DNA of 56,867 nt from assembly GCA_019752515.1 (NCBI GenBank), contig JAIEMB010000004.1, positions 1 through 56,867 on the forward strand, in the 5' to 3' direction. The position numbers and the translations under genes were made by a program. The DNA comes from Alphaproteobacteria bacterium (lineage in GTDB: Bacteria > Pseudomonadota > Alphaproteobacteria > UBA9655). Shown in pieces: positions 34,836 to 43,960 of the stretch. Below the pieces are notes generated by a model. It saw nothing but the letters and a program-made list of their open reading frames with translations, searched no databases and was not told where the DNA came from. Positions within the stretch are counted from its first letter, which is position 1; each line of letters begins with the position of its first letter.

Positions 34836-37094
34836 ATGAAATTAAAAACAATAGCTTGGTTTTTTCTGGGTAGCCTTTGGACATCTCACCTTTATGGATT
34901 CAAGGACGTAAAGGTAGATGAGAGTCAGCCTGTGTTGTATTATGCGGATAGCCAAACTTATGATCGTGAGCTTGGTATTCTCATTTTAAAAGGGCATGTT
35001 GAATTTGACCACCAAGGAACCATATTAGAAGCAGATTATGTTACCTATAATGAGAATACAGACATCGTAACTGCATCTGGAAACGTGCGTCTTCGCCAGC
35101 CTAATGGAGAGGTTAACTTTGCAGAGTATGTCGAATTGACCGGGGATATGAAGGAAGGAATTGCTTTACAACTTCGTTCCCTTTTAGAAGACAACTCTAA
35201 ATTAGCAGCTTTAGAAGCTCGTAAATTCGAAGATCGTGAAGAATTAGATCAAGCTGTATATACGCCTTGCCAGCTTTGTGGAGATAAACCCCCCACATGG
35301 CAAATTAATGCACGTCGTGCGGTTAAGGATAATGTGGGTAAAGATATCCACTTCACTGATAGTGAATTTCGAGTCTTTGATGTTCCCCTTTTTTATATGC
35401 CTTATGCGACTCAACCATTAGAGAGAAGAAGTGGGTTTTTAATTCCTCAACCGGGAATTACGTCTGACTTTGGCTTTGTTGCAGAAGTGCCTTATTACTT
35501 TGCTCTGTCTGAAGATAAAGATATGACCCTTACACCGGTTATTTTCACTCAACAAGATCCTCTTCTCTTAGGACAATATCGCCAAGCCTTTAAGAAGGGT
35601 GATATTCAACTTGATGGAAGCATTGCAAAATATAGACAATCGGGTAAAGACAAAAAAGCTGCGAAGAATAACAAATATGAAATTCCCAATATTCGTGGAC
35701 ATGCTGTTGGTTATGGAAAATTTGATCTTAATGATACGTGGAGGTTTAAAGTTATTGGGGGATATGTTAGTGACAAAACATACTTCCGTAAATATAAATA
35801 CGGAGGGTGGCAGAATGATCCAGCTCTTACCTCTAAAGCTATTTTAGATGGTTTTTTGAACCCCCGGGATTATGCTGCTGCAAAGATGTATTATTTCCAG
35901 GGATTGAGGGATAAGAACGTACAAAGAAATATTGCTCAAGCCCTCCCTCTTATAGAATATAGCGGATATTCAGGGGTTGACCCAATAGGGGGGCGGTTTA
36001 AGTTTGATGCTAACATTTTAAATATTTATCGCGAACACGGGATTAATTATCAACGGGGGATTGGTGAGGTAGGTTGGCAACGACCTTGGATGGTTCCTTT
36101 TGGTCAAGTTTTTACCGCATTTGGTTCTGTACGTGGAGATCTCTATCAAGTTGAAGATTTTAGAAAACATCCTTCTAAGAAAAAGCTAGGAGGTTCCCGA
36201 TTTTTCCCTCAAGCTGGACTTGACTGGCGGTGGCCATTTGTTAATACATGGCAACACCAAAGCTTTATAGTTCAACCAGCAGCCGAGATTGTCATTGCAC
36301 CTAATAAACCTTATGGCGCATCTTTCTCGCAAATTCCGAATGTGGATAGCGTGGACTTTGAATTTAATGATGCGAATCTCTTTAGTCCAGATCGCTTTCC
36401 TGGATATGATAGGATTGATACAGGCAGTCGGTTTGTCTATGGAGGAGAGATTCTGAGTACAGGAAAATGGTTTGGCGATGTGGACATTTTTTTTGGCCAG
36501 AGTTACTCCTTATCGAAGCCTATTCTTGCGAGTGATGAGATAGGGGCTAAGCAGGAAGCTAAACAGGGTATTGGACACAGGTTTTCAGATTATGTAGGGC
36601 GTGTGGAAGCGAGTCCATGGAGTTGGCTGACTCTTACCTATAGGTTCCGTTTAGATAGGGAAACATTTAATTGGCGAGTTTCTGAAATTGGCGGTGGTAT
36701 TGGTCCAGCGATTGCTAGACTTTCTGGTGATTACGTTTTTATTAGTAGGCACGCAGGTACACCAAATAACAGAGATTTCAACCAAATCTCCCTTAATTTT
36801 TCGAGTGCATTTGTCAAGAATTGGACTTTTGTGGCAGGAATAATACAGAATCTCAATAAACAGAAGGACAATGGAGGAACTCTACAAAAAAATATTGGTC
36901 TTTTATATGCCGATGACTGCTTTGGACTCGGAATTACGGTTAAACGTCAATATTATAAAGCCAGAGATGTAAGACCTGCAACTATTGTTATGTTTAATCT
37001 GACACTTAAAAATATTGGTACCTACAATTATTCTTTAAATCTTAATAATAATATATTTGGTATGAACCCATCTCAAGTTTCAGCTAACCCTTAA
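34836..37094 (+). CDS. lptD: LPS-assembly outer membrane protein LptD
   Basis: A 752-residue protein with signal peptide, an N-terminal OstA jellyroll (LYYADSQTYDRELGILILKG, then VTASGNVRLRQPNGEV) and a long beta-barrel (PLFYMPYATQPLERRSGFLIP onward). Two Cys at about residues 145-148 (TPCQLCGD) may form the disulphide switch. It inserts LPS into the outer leaflet. The usual partner LptE was not seen here. Its 3' end overlaps a convergent small gene by 11 bases. Confidence 0.95.
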   Translation: MKLKTIAWFFLGSLWTSHLYGFKDVKVDESQPVLYYADSQTYDRELGILILKGHVEFDHQGTILEADYVTYNENTDIVTASGNVRLRQPNGEVNFAEYVELTGDMKEGIALQLRSLLEDNSKLAALEARKFEDREELDQAVYTPCQLCGDKPPTWQINARRAVKDNVGKDIHFTDSEFRVFDVPLFYMPYATQPLERRSGFLIPQPGITSDFGFVAEVPYYFALSEDKDMTLTPVIFTQQDPLLLGQYRQAFKKGDIQLDGSIAKYRQSGKDKKAAKNNKYEIPNIRGHAVGYGKFDLNDTWRFKVIGGYVSDKTYFRKYKYGGWQNDPALTSKAILDGFLNPRDYAAAKMYYFQGLRDKNVQRNIAQALPLIEYSGYSGVDPIGGRFKFDANILNIYREHGINYQRGIGEVGWQRPWMVPFGQVFTAFGSVRGDLYQVEDFRKHPSKKKLGGSRFFPQAGLDWRWPFVNTWQHQSFIVQPAAEIVIAPNKPYGASFSQIPNVDSVDFEFNDANLFSPDRFPGYDRIDTGSRFVYGGEILSTGKWFGDVDIFFGQSYSLSKPILASDEIGAKQEAKQGIGHRFSDYVGRVEASPWSWLTLTYRFRLDRETFNWRVSEIGGGIGPAIARLSGDYVFISRHAGTPNNRDFNQISLNFSSAFVKNWTFVAGIIQNLNKQKDNGGTLQKNIGLLYADDCFGLGITVKRQYYKARDVRPATIVMFNLTLKNIGTYNYSLNLNNNIFGMNPSQVSANP

Positions 37095-37323
37095 AAGCTG
37101 AATAGGATGATTTCTCGTAAGGCCTTTCAGAAAACGTGGCAGTATTCAGAATCTTTTCTGCGCGCTTTGACTGCAAGTGGTTTAACTCTAAAAGAACTTC
37201 TTGCCGGCACTTTCTGAGTTTGTTAAGCTCTCGAGCGTCATCCCTGTCTTGAATGAGGAGGGCACTAACCTTTATTTCGATAAGATCGAGCAAGATTTCA
37301 AGAGATTGTCGTGATAGTGTCAT
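37084..37323 (-). CDS. Conserved small alphaproteobacterial protein
   Basis: A 79-residue helical protein starting TLSRQSLEILLDLIEIKVS, with IQDRDDARELNKLRKCRQEL. I recall similar short proteins in many alphaproteobacteria without known function. The frame opens at 37359, but the ATG at 37323 has a near-perfect GGAGGG site six bases upstream and matches the expected N-terminus. Divergent from ruvX, and convergent with and overlapping the lptD end. Confidence 0.75.
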   Translation of the reverse strand: MTLSRQSLEILLDLIEIKVSALLIQDRDDARELNKLRKCRQEVLLELNHLQSKRAEKILNTATFSERPYEKSSYSAFKG

Positions 37324-37392
37324 GGAACCCTCCGGAAGATGAACTTCTGAAATCATCATATATCCTGAGGCGTTAAAAAAAGATGAATAAAT

Positions 37393-37872
37393 ATGTCCCT
37401 TTTGACATTTGAAGAATTTTCTCGTTATTCTTTTGAAAAAGAAGGTAGATTTCTAAGTTGCGATGTGGGGGAGAAAACTATAGGACTCGCCCTTTCGGAT
37501 AGAAACCGCACAATCGCATCTCCATACCAAGTCATTAACCGTACGCGATGGAAACAAGATTCTGAAGTCCTGTTAAAAATTATAAAAGATTTTGGCATTC
37601 TTGGCGTTGTTGTTGGATTTCCTCTAAATATGGACGGAAGTGAGGGGCCACGATGTCAATCTACGCGTCAATTTGTGAGTAATCTTTTAACATTATATGA
37701 TCTTCCCGTTTGTTTTTGGGATGAGCGATTATCCACAATAGCCGTTACAAGAACGTTACTTGATGCCGACCTTTCGCGAATGAAACGGAAGAAGGTTGTA
37801 GATAAAATGGCAGCTAGTTATATTCTTCAAGGCTTTTTAGATGCTTTTTCACGAAGTTATATAAGAAGTTAA
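37393..37872 (+). CDS. ruvX: Holliday junction resolvase-like protein RuvX (YqgF)
   Basis: A 159-residue RNase H-fold protein. The first acidic residue is in SCDVGEKTIGLALSD, then VVVGFPLNMDGSEGPRC, the second acidic motif in WDERLST, and the last in DKMAASYILQGFLD. YqgF proteins are linked to rRNA 5'-end maturation and Holliday junction resolution. A weak hairpin with five T follows the stop (AAGTTAATCAACTTTTT). Confidence 0.93.
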   Translation: MSLLTFEEFSRYSFEKEGRFLSCDVGEKTIGLALSDRNRTIASPYQVINRTRWKQDSEVLLKIIKDFGILGVVVGFPLNMDGSEGPRCQSTRQFVSNLLTLYDLPVCFWDERLSTIAVTRTLLDADLSRMKRKKVVDKMAASYILQGFLDAFSRSYIRS

Positions 37873-37994
37873 TCAACTTTTTACGTATCTCCACTCACGT
37901 TACTTGCAATATTCTTGTCTTTAAAATAAAAATATTGACAAAATTTTTAATTATTATATGAATAATTTCAATTATAATATTATTGAGTTTTTCT

Positions 37995-39629
37995 ATGATA
38001 AAAAGAAATGTGGTTCTATTTTTCTCCGTCTTTGCGCTGGTAAAAATTGAACTGTTTGCGATGGAATCGGAGATGGAACCAAGAAAGCGGTTTATGCCTG
38101 TTTTCAAGCAGATCGTGCATTTCCAAGAATTCTTGGGAGGTCCTCAGCTTGATATTGCGGTAATGGCAGATGTGAGTTCTCATAGCAGAAGTAGTATAGC
38201 AAAAGCTAATCAAGCGGCGATTGATTCTGACCTAAACATGGCTACAAATCTTCTTGATTTTGGGGAAAGGCTGTTAAATGGAACACTAACTGGGGATCAA
38301 TTTTTTAGAGAAACTCTTCTACAATCGCGTTTGCAGTATCTTTCGAATCGTACAATACGTGCCATTAATTCATGCAGAAAAACAGACCTTATTCTTCCTT
38401 CTGATCCTTATTGCTTCGAATGTATGAGAAAATACGAATTAAAATCCAATAACGAGGCATCAAATGAATATGCAAACGCAAGAAATGTACAACGCTACCA
38501 ATTTTTAAATCTCTTATGTTCTACCTTGTACAAAATTTTACGACGGGATGAATTAAGTGAGGGGACAGTAAAATTATTAAGAGCCTCTCCCAAGTTATGG
38601 CCTCTCTTAAGGGGCGAAACAAAAGACTTGGGCCATCCTGATGAAGCAGGTGGATTTGCGATTGTTAATGCATATTTGCAATATCCATTTAGAGGGGGTG
38701 AGGGGCTTGATGGCAAAAGGGGTTTAAATCCACTTGAAAAGGCAGCGATAAGAATAGAAAAGAAGGTTTTTTGTCCCCTATGGGAACAAGAAAAATTGCG
38801 CAATGATGCAGCATTATGTGAGGCTCACTATGAGAAAAGGACAAATTTTACCCCTTTTGAGGGGCTTGGTTGCCCTTCCGACCAAGGTATTTACCAAGAA
38901 CTGACACTTTTTGAATGTGGAGAGTGGAAAGAAGACCTTCCTTACCCACCTTTCTTGCAACCAGTACGCCAAAATGTTGAGTCAGAAGAGGTAGTTACGT
39001 TAAATGAGCCCAGTTTCTTTGAGGCCTTTCCTTTTGAACAACTTGAGGAGAGCGAGGAAGTACTTGCAATCCAAGACGAACTCGCCCCTCAGGTAATGTT
39101 CTCTTCTTCTCTATCCCAATCAGGCCAAAGCTTAATAACAGCACGTTCAATAGATGAAGAAGTTGTAGCAGAACCTGCTGCAGAGCAGGTGGACTCTTAT
39201 GAAGAGACTTCTGCCAGCTCATGCCTGACTCCCGGTTCTTCTGCGTTGCCTGCGCCTTCTGCTAGCGCAAGTACAACTTATTCATTCGATTTCATCATGC
39301 CCTCAGGCATACGTAAGTTTCATGCTTTTATGCCTCAAACGCCCTATCTTATCCAACAATTAGCTGCTCAGGATCAGGCTTTTGTGGATCAAATTTTTGA
39401 TAAGAGAAGATTTAGAACACTCACCTTTAAAGAATTTAGGCTCTTTTGGGAAAAACAAAAGGGGACCATTGTATCAAGTCATGGAGGATCTCATCAATTG
39501 CTTATTGGGCCAAAAGGAGATTCACTTTTTGGAACATATGCCCATGGAGGGGGACAAACCTATACTCCTAAGACAATTAAGTACTTACAGGCAGCCTTAT
39601 GGTATATTGGGTGTCGACCCTCAGAGTAA
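37995..39629 (+). CDS. Exported protein with HicA-like C-terminal domain
   Basis: About 544 residues. The signal peptide ends near ELFA, a long unassigned, Cys-containing middle part follows, then a Ser/Ala/Glu-rich linker (residues about 330-430). The last 75 residues look like HicA: TFKEFRLFWEKQKGTI, then HGGSHQLLI with the G-S-H of the HicA active site (His at about 500), a T-Y-A-H-G-G strand and the final helix IKYLQAALWYIG. HicA is normally a free 60-residue RNA-cleaving toxin, so its place at the end of an exported protein is unusual. I prefer ATG 37995 to the TTG at 37983. Function unknown. Confidence 0.65.
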   Translation: MIKRNVVLFFSVFALVKIELFAMESEMEPRKRFMPVFKQIVHFQEFLGGPQLDIAVMADVSSHSRSSIAKANQAAIDSDLNMATNLLDFGERLLNGTLTGDQFFRETLLQSRLQYLSNRTIRAINSCRKTDLILPSDPYCFECMRKYELKSNNEASNEYANARNVQRYQFLNLLCSTLYKILRRDELSEGTVKLLRASPKLWPLLRGETKDLGHPDEAGGFAIVNAYLQYPFRGGEGLDGKRGLNPLEKAAIRIEKKVFCPLWEQEKLRNDAALCEAHYEKRTNFTPFEGLGCPSDQGIYQELTLFECGEWKEDLPYPPFLQPVRQNVESEEVVTLNEPSFFEAFPFEQLEESEEVLAIQDELAPQVMFSSSLSQSGQSLITARSIDEEVVAEPAAEQVDSYEETSASSCLTPGSSALPAPSASASTTYSFDFIMPSGIRKFHAFMPQTPYLIQQLAAQDQAFVDQIFDKRRFRTLTFKEFRLFWEKQKGTIVSSHGGSHQLLIGPKGDSLFGTYAHGGGQTYTPKTIKYLQAALWYIGCRPSE

Positions 39630-39668
39630 GCATATTCGGTGACCAAGAATCTTTATTCCTATAAGGAG

Positions 39669-40991
39669 CTACGCCCCTGTTCTGCGTTCAGAATGGTATT
39701 GTTTTGCTGAGCTTCGTTTAGAGTCTGCTTTATTAACATTATGTTTCTTATAGCTTCTTTTTTTAAAAGACGGTTTGCCATTTGTTGTTTTTAACGCTTC
39801 AGAAGAATGTGCTTTTCGTTTGGAAGAAGGGTTATAAGAAGACTCAGTTTTTTTAAAGGTTCCTTGTTTAAGCTTTCTGCGTGATTTAGGTTCAGATGAA
39901 GAGGTGCAAGGTTGTCCTGGGTGGATGAGGTTATGGATGCGGATCCATTTATGTCCATCTTCAGGAGAAATGAAAGAAAGGGCGTTTCCTTCCATGCCTG
40001 CCCGTCCTGTCCGACCAATTCGATGAATATAATCTTCAGGGCATTGGGGAAGGTCATAGTTAATTACATGCATAATATGAGGTATATCAAGACCGCGCGC
40101 TGCTACATCTGTTGCAACCATGATACGTTTTTTTAGGTTTCTAAAGTCTCTAATAACTTCTTCTCGCTTACGTTGCTTTAAATCGCCATGAATGGCTGAA
40201 GCAAAGTGATTTTGGCCTGATAATTTTGCTGCGAGGCGATCAGCACCATGCTTTGTCTTTACGAAAATAATAATTGATCCTTCTCGTTCGTTAAGTTCTT
40301 TTATGAGAGAGGGGAACTTATCGGCGTTTGATGTTTTGAGAGTTGTTTGTTTAATTTGAATTGAAGGTTCAGTTGTTGAGCCCATAGAAATACGTTGAGG
40401 ATTTGTAAGGTATGAAAGGGAGAGTTTTTTAATGCTCTCAGGCATAGTTGCAGAAAACATAAAGGTTTGGCGTTCTTTTGGGAGGTATTGAACAATTTTC
40501 TTAAGAGCTTCACTAAATCCCATGTCCAGCATACGGTCCATTTCATCGAGAACAAAAAAGTGTGTTTCATGAAGACGAAGTGTTCTTCGATTCAGATGAT
40601 CGTTGATACGTCCCGGGGTTCCTATAATAAGTCGTGGATTCCTTTTTAGAGAGTTAATTTGTTTGAACATTGAATCGCCGCCAATTAAAAGGGTGACCTG
40701 AAATTTATTATTTAAAAGTGCACGAGCGGCAGCTTGTATTTGAGAGGCGAGCTCTCGCGTTGGAGCTAAAATAAGAGCTGTTGTTCCTGAAGTGTTTGAT
40801 AAATGGGTAAGAAGGGGAACGAGATATGCTATCGTTTTTCCCGTACCTGTTTGAGCAGAAGCTAAAATGTCCGATCCTTCAAGTCCTTGAGGAATGGCCT
40901 TCATTTGAATGGGCGTTGGTGTCGTAATTTGCATTCGTTTGAGAGATTCGTTAAGGAATGAAGGCAAACCGAAAGTCGTAAATGTTGTCAT
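39669..40991 (-). CDS. rhlE: DEAD-box RNA helicase, RhlE-like
   Basis: A 440-residue helicase: Q motif (TPTPIQMKAIP), Walker A AQTGTGKT, PTRELASQ, TPGR, the motif II tetrad DEMD in place of DEAD, SAT, ATDVAARGLDIP and HRIGRTGRAG. The C-terminal 80 residues are Lys/Arg/Ser-rich and disordered, as in RhlE proteins that bind RNA. It unwinds RNA in ribosome assembly or degradosome work. The gene lies 82 bases downstream of the tRNA-Pro(GGG) 3' end on the same strand. Confidence 0.92.
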   Translation of the reverse strand: MTTFTTFGLPSFLNESLKRMQITTPTPIQMKAIPQGLEGSDILASAQTGTGKTIAYLVPLLTHLSNTSGTTALILAPTRELASQIQAAARALLNNKFQVTLLIGGDSMFKQINSLKRNPRLIIGTPGRINDHLNRRTLRLHETHFFVLDEMDRMLDMGFSEALKKIVQYLPKERQTFMFSATMPESIKKLSLSYLTNPQRISMGSTTEPSIQIKQTTLKTSNADKFPSLIKELNEREGSIIIFVKTKHGADRLAAKLSGQNHFASAIHGDLKQRKREEVIRDFRNLKKRIMVATDVAARGLDIPHIMHVINYDLPQCPEDYIHRIGRTGRAGMEGNALSFISPEDGHKWIRIHNLIHPGQPCTSSSEPKSRRKLKQGTFKKTESSYNPSSKRKAHSSEALKTTNGKPSFKKRSYKKHNVNKADSKRSSAKQYHSERRTGA

Positions 40992-41073
40992 GAAAATACC
41001 AATGTATGTGAAATTCAGTTGTTTAATTTATATGTAAGGTATAAATTTCAAAATAGCTAGGAAAATAAATTTC

Positions 41074-41150
41074 TGGTCGGAGCGGCGGGATTTGAACCCA
41101 CGACCCCCACACCCCCAGCGTGGTGCGCTACCAGACTGCGCTACGCTCCG
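41074..41150 (-). tRNA. tRNA-Pro (anticodon GGG)
   Basis: Cloverleaf read on the minus strand: acceptor CGGAGCG/CGCTCCG, discriminator A with encoded CCA, D-loop AGTCTGGTA, anticodon stem CCACG/TGTGG (one G-U pair), loop CTGGGGG (anticodon GGG), and T-loop TTCAAAT. 77 nt including CCA. Confidence 0.96.
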
Positions 41151-41159
41151 AACAAGGGA

Positions 41160-41188
41160 ACTATAGAGAGTCTCTCTTCTCGAATCAA
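41160..41188 (-). promoter_or_regulatory. Promoter of tRNA-Pro(GGG)
   Basis: On the minus strand -35 TTGATT (41183-41188) and -10 TATAGT (41160-41165), 17 bases apart, lie nine bases before the mature 5' end. The arrangement matches the promoter of the other tRNA-Pro gene in the window. Confidence 0.6.
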
Positions 41189-41215
41189 CAAGGATTTTTA
41201 GAACTAGCTCATGCG

Positions 41216-41302
41216 CTACTTACTTCTGACATACCACGTGCTAGCGACAAGGCTAAATAAAAAAGTTGTCCCGGAGATAAGATAAAGGTATGCTGTTCTC
41301 AT
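41216..41302 (-). CDS. 28-residue single-span membrane peptide
   Basis: Minus-strand ATG at 41302 with an AGAGGT site eight bases upstream. The peptide has a short N-terminus with one Arg, a hydrophobic stretch (YLYLISGTTFLFSLVAS) and the basic end WYVRSK. It looks like a genuine small membrane protein of the kind missed by length cut-offs. It lies just upstream of the tRNA-Pro(GGG) promoter, reading the same way. No homologue is known to me. Confidence 0.45.
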   Translation of the reverse strand: MRTAYLYLISGTTFLFSLVASTWYVRSK

Positions 41303-41636
41303 AAAGATTACCTCTTGGCGTAATACGATGGTTTAAGGGCCATAAAAGATAAGCAGAATGAGCCTTGATTTTTTGGTTGATCGCTAAGAAGAATTGAAAT
41401 GAAACGCAAGATGAAACTGATGAAAATTCGACTAGGAAAATTATGACCACCAAAAGAAAAATTGAGGAATGAGACCCATTATGAAAGCCAACAGACTTAA
41501 GCGCTCAACGCCTCCTGGTCACCTTTCCCTTATTAATGCCCTGATTACATGAGGTTTTAGGAAATTTAATCGAATCGTCCACAGTTTCTGAATGCCATAA
41601 ATACTCTTGAAAGAGGGTTAGCTATGGAGTTGAAAC
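41303..41636. other. Leader region of rne
   Basis: No gene was recognised between the small membrane peptide and rne. RNase E genes often have a long structured 5' leader through which the enzyme controls its own mRNA, and this AT-rich stretch could hold one. I could not define a structure by eye. Confidence 0.35.
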
Positions 41637-43865
41637 ATGGGTAAACAAATGTTAATTGACGCCTCCCATCCTGAAGAATCACGGGTGGCGATCTTAAGTA
41701 GCGATAGACTAGAAGAATTTGATTTTGAAACAACAACGAAAAAGCAACTCAAGGGTAATATCTACCTTGCAAAGGTAATTCGTATAGAACCTTCCCTTCA
41801 AGCTGCTTTCGTTGAGTTTGGGGGTAATCGTCATGGGTTTTTAGCCTTTAATGAGATTCATCCAGATTATTATCGAGTTCCTGTGGAAGACCGGGAAGCC
41901 TTGACTATTCTAAAAGAAGATGACTCTTCTCTCGAAGAACCCTTTCAAGACAACGTTAAAAACACTGAGGTAGAAATTCTGGGAGGAGAGGACGTCGAAG
42001 AAATTGAAGACCGCCCCCATCGTCCTCGCCCCTTGCGCCAGTATAAAATTCAAGAAGTCATTAAACGACGTCAAGTTATGCTTGTACAAGTTGTAAAAGA
42101 GGAACGAGGAGGGAAAGGAGCAGCTCTTACAACTTATCTTTCTCTTGCAGGTCGTTATTGTGTTTTAATGCCAAATGCAGCCAAAGGGGGAGGAATATCC
42201 CGGAAAATTACCAACATGGCTGATCGTAAGCGTCTTAGGGAAATCATCGAGTCAATTGAACTCCCGGATACAATGTCATTAATCATTCGAACGGCTGGTA
42301 TGGCGCGGAGTAAAGTTGAAATTAAACGGGACAGTGATTATCTAATGCGTCTCTGGAATGAAATCCGAGAAAAAACACTTCACTCTATTGCTCCTGCTCT
42401 TATTTATGAGGAAAGTGATCTCATAAAACGAGCCATTAGAGACTACTATACACGCGATATTGAAGAAATTTGGATTGAAGGAGAAGAAGGCTTTAGGGAA
42501 GCAAAAGACTTTATACGAAAGTTAATGCCTAGCCATGTTAAAAAGGTAAAGCTGTATAAAGATGACAGAATTCCTCTCTTCCATCGTTATGGTGTCGAAC
42601 AACAAATTGATGCTATGCATAATCCGATCGTTCAGTTAAGAGCAGGAGGATATATTGTTTTCGGAACAACCGAAGCTCTCGTTGCTATTGATGTCAATTC
42701 TGGAAAAGCCACACGAGAACGACACATTGAAGAAACAGCTTTTAAAACTAATTTAGAAGCCGCTGAAGAAATAGCACGGCAACTTCGTCTTCGTGATCTT
42801 GCTGGGCTTGTTGTCATCGATTTTATTGATATGGATGACTCTCGAAATATAGAAGCTGTAGAGCGCCGTTTAAAGGATACGATGAGACATGATCGTGCCC
42901 GTGTTCAAGTTGGGCGAATAAGTGCTTTTGGCCTCTTAGAACTTTCTCGTCAACGACTTAGACCAAATATCATTGAATCTACGAGTCTTCCTTGTCTGTC
43001 TTGTCGTGGCACAGGAATGATTCGTTCTGTTGAGTCTTCTTCTCTCCACGTTCTTCGTGCAATTGAGGAAGAAGCTATTCAACAAAAACTTAGCGAAATT
43101 CTCGTCTACGTTCCTACTTCCATTGCTCTTTATATACTGAATCATAAGAGAAAAACCCTTCTTGATATTGAAGCCCGCTGGAAAATTTCTGTGAATTTTT
43201 CTAAGGACGATGTTCTTATTCCTCCTGATTATCGAATTGAACGTGTTCGTTTACGGCGAGAACCTTTTATGGAAGAAGTGCCTTCTCTCCTCATAGAAGA
43301 AAAAGAAGAGGGGACGAGGGGTCGTGAAATGACATCTCAAACCTCTTCTCAGGTTTCAAAACGCCGTAGAAGTGGAAGAGATCGATTCGGTAGTCGACAT
43401 CATGATCGAAGGGAACGTACCCCTCTTCAAGAGAACCAAAACGCGGTCCTCTCCGAACCTCCCTTGGAAGGAAAAGTTCAGAAGCTCTCGAAAGAAGATG
43501 GAGAGCAGTTTGGTATCAATTCTGAGGCTCAACTTCAACCTACACTTCCTGAAGGCGAATCTTCTCGCTCTAAGCCTCGTAGAAGATTTCGCAAATTTGA
43601 ACGAAGACCCCATAAAGCTGGAACACAAGTGAGAGCACAGCCTGCAACGCTACAAACTTCAGAAGGGAATATAAATCTTCCTCCTAAGGAGCGAACCGAA
43701 CTCGCTACACCTCGTTCTCCCGAATCCCTTGAAAAAAGTAAAGTTGTAAAAGCGAATATTAAAAAAATGGAGCCTAAAAAGGTTGAAGAAAAACCTTCTG
43801 AATCACCGTCAGAACGAAAAAAAGCTACATCTCGTAAAGGATGGTGGCAACGTTTACTTGAATAA
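41637..43865 (+). CDS. rne: Ribonuclease E
   Basis: A 742-residue Rne/Rng. The S1 domain begins at LKGNIYLAKVIRIEPSLQAAFVEFG and carries an acidic insertion (residues about 80-125). The 5' sensor/RNase H region follows. The DNase I-like subdomain has the metal-binding Asp in VAIDVNSGKAT (about 351) and VVIDFIDMDD (about 394), and the Zn-link is CLSCRGTG. The 220-residue tail is Arg/Lys-rich and disordered, ending KGWWQRLLE, which I recognise from alphaproteobacterial RNase E. It drives mRNA decay and rRNA/tRNA processing. Confidence 0.95.
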   Translation: MGKQMLIDASHPEESRVAILSSDRLEEFDFETTTKKQLKGNIYLAKVIRIEPSLQAAFVEFGGNRHGFLAFNEIHPDYYRVPVEDREALTILKEDDSSLEEPFQDNVKNTEVEILGGEDVEEIEDRPHRPRPLRQYKIQEVIKRRQVMLVQVVKEERGGKGAALTTYLSLAGRYCVLMPNAAKGGGISRKITNMADRKRLREIIESIELPDTMSLIIRTAGMARSKVEIKRDSDYLMRLWNEIREKTLHSIAPALIYEESDLIKRAIRDYYTRDIEEIWIEGEEGFREAKDFIRKLMPSHVKKVKLYKDDRIPLFHRYGVEQQIDAMHNPIVQLRAGGYIVFGTTEALVAIDVNSGKATRERHIEETAFKTNLEAAEEIARQLRLRDLAGLVVIDFIDMDDSRNIEAVERRLKDTMRHDRARVQVGRISAFGLLELSRQRLRPNIIESTSLPCLSCRGTGMIRSVESSSLHVLRAIEEEAIQQKLSEILVYVPTSIALYILNHKRKTLLDIEARWKISVNFSKDDVLIPPDYRIERVRLRREPFMEEVPSLLIEEKEEGTRGREMTSQTSSQVSKRRRSGRDRFGSRHHDRRERTPLQENQNAVLSEPPLEGKVQKLSKEDGEQFGINSEAQLQPTLPEGESSRSKPRRRFRKFERRPHKAGTQVRAQPATLQTSEGNINLPPKERTELATPRSPESLEKSKVVKANIKKMEPKKVEEKPSESPSERKKATSRKGWWQRLLE

Positions 43866-43960
43866 ACGGCATGAGGGGCCTTCTAAAGAACTGAATCTAA
43901 AAATGGGTAGATATATTTCCCTATTTTATGTGTACATATACGGAAGATTAGAACAAAGGA

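Noticed and set aside
37072-37110. Terminator at the lptD end
   Set aside because: The short stem (TTCAGCT/AGCTGAA) has a ten-base loop and no T-run.
41253-41453. 66-codon minus-strand frame upstream of rne
   Set aside because: It has no ribosome-binding site and overlaps the 28-codon membrane peptide frame, which has one.
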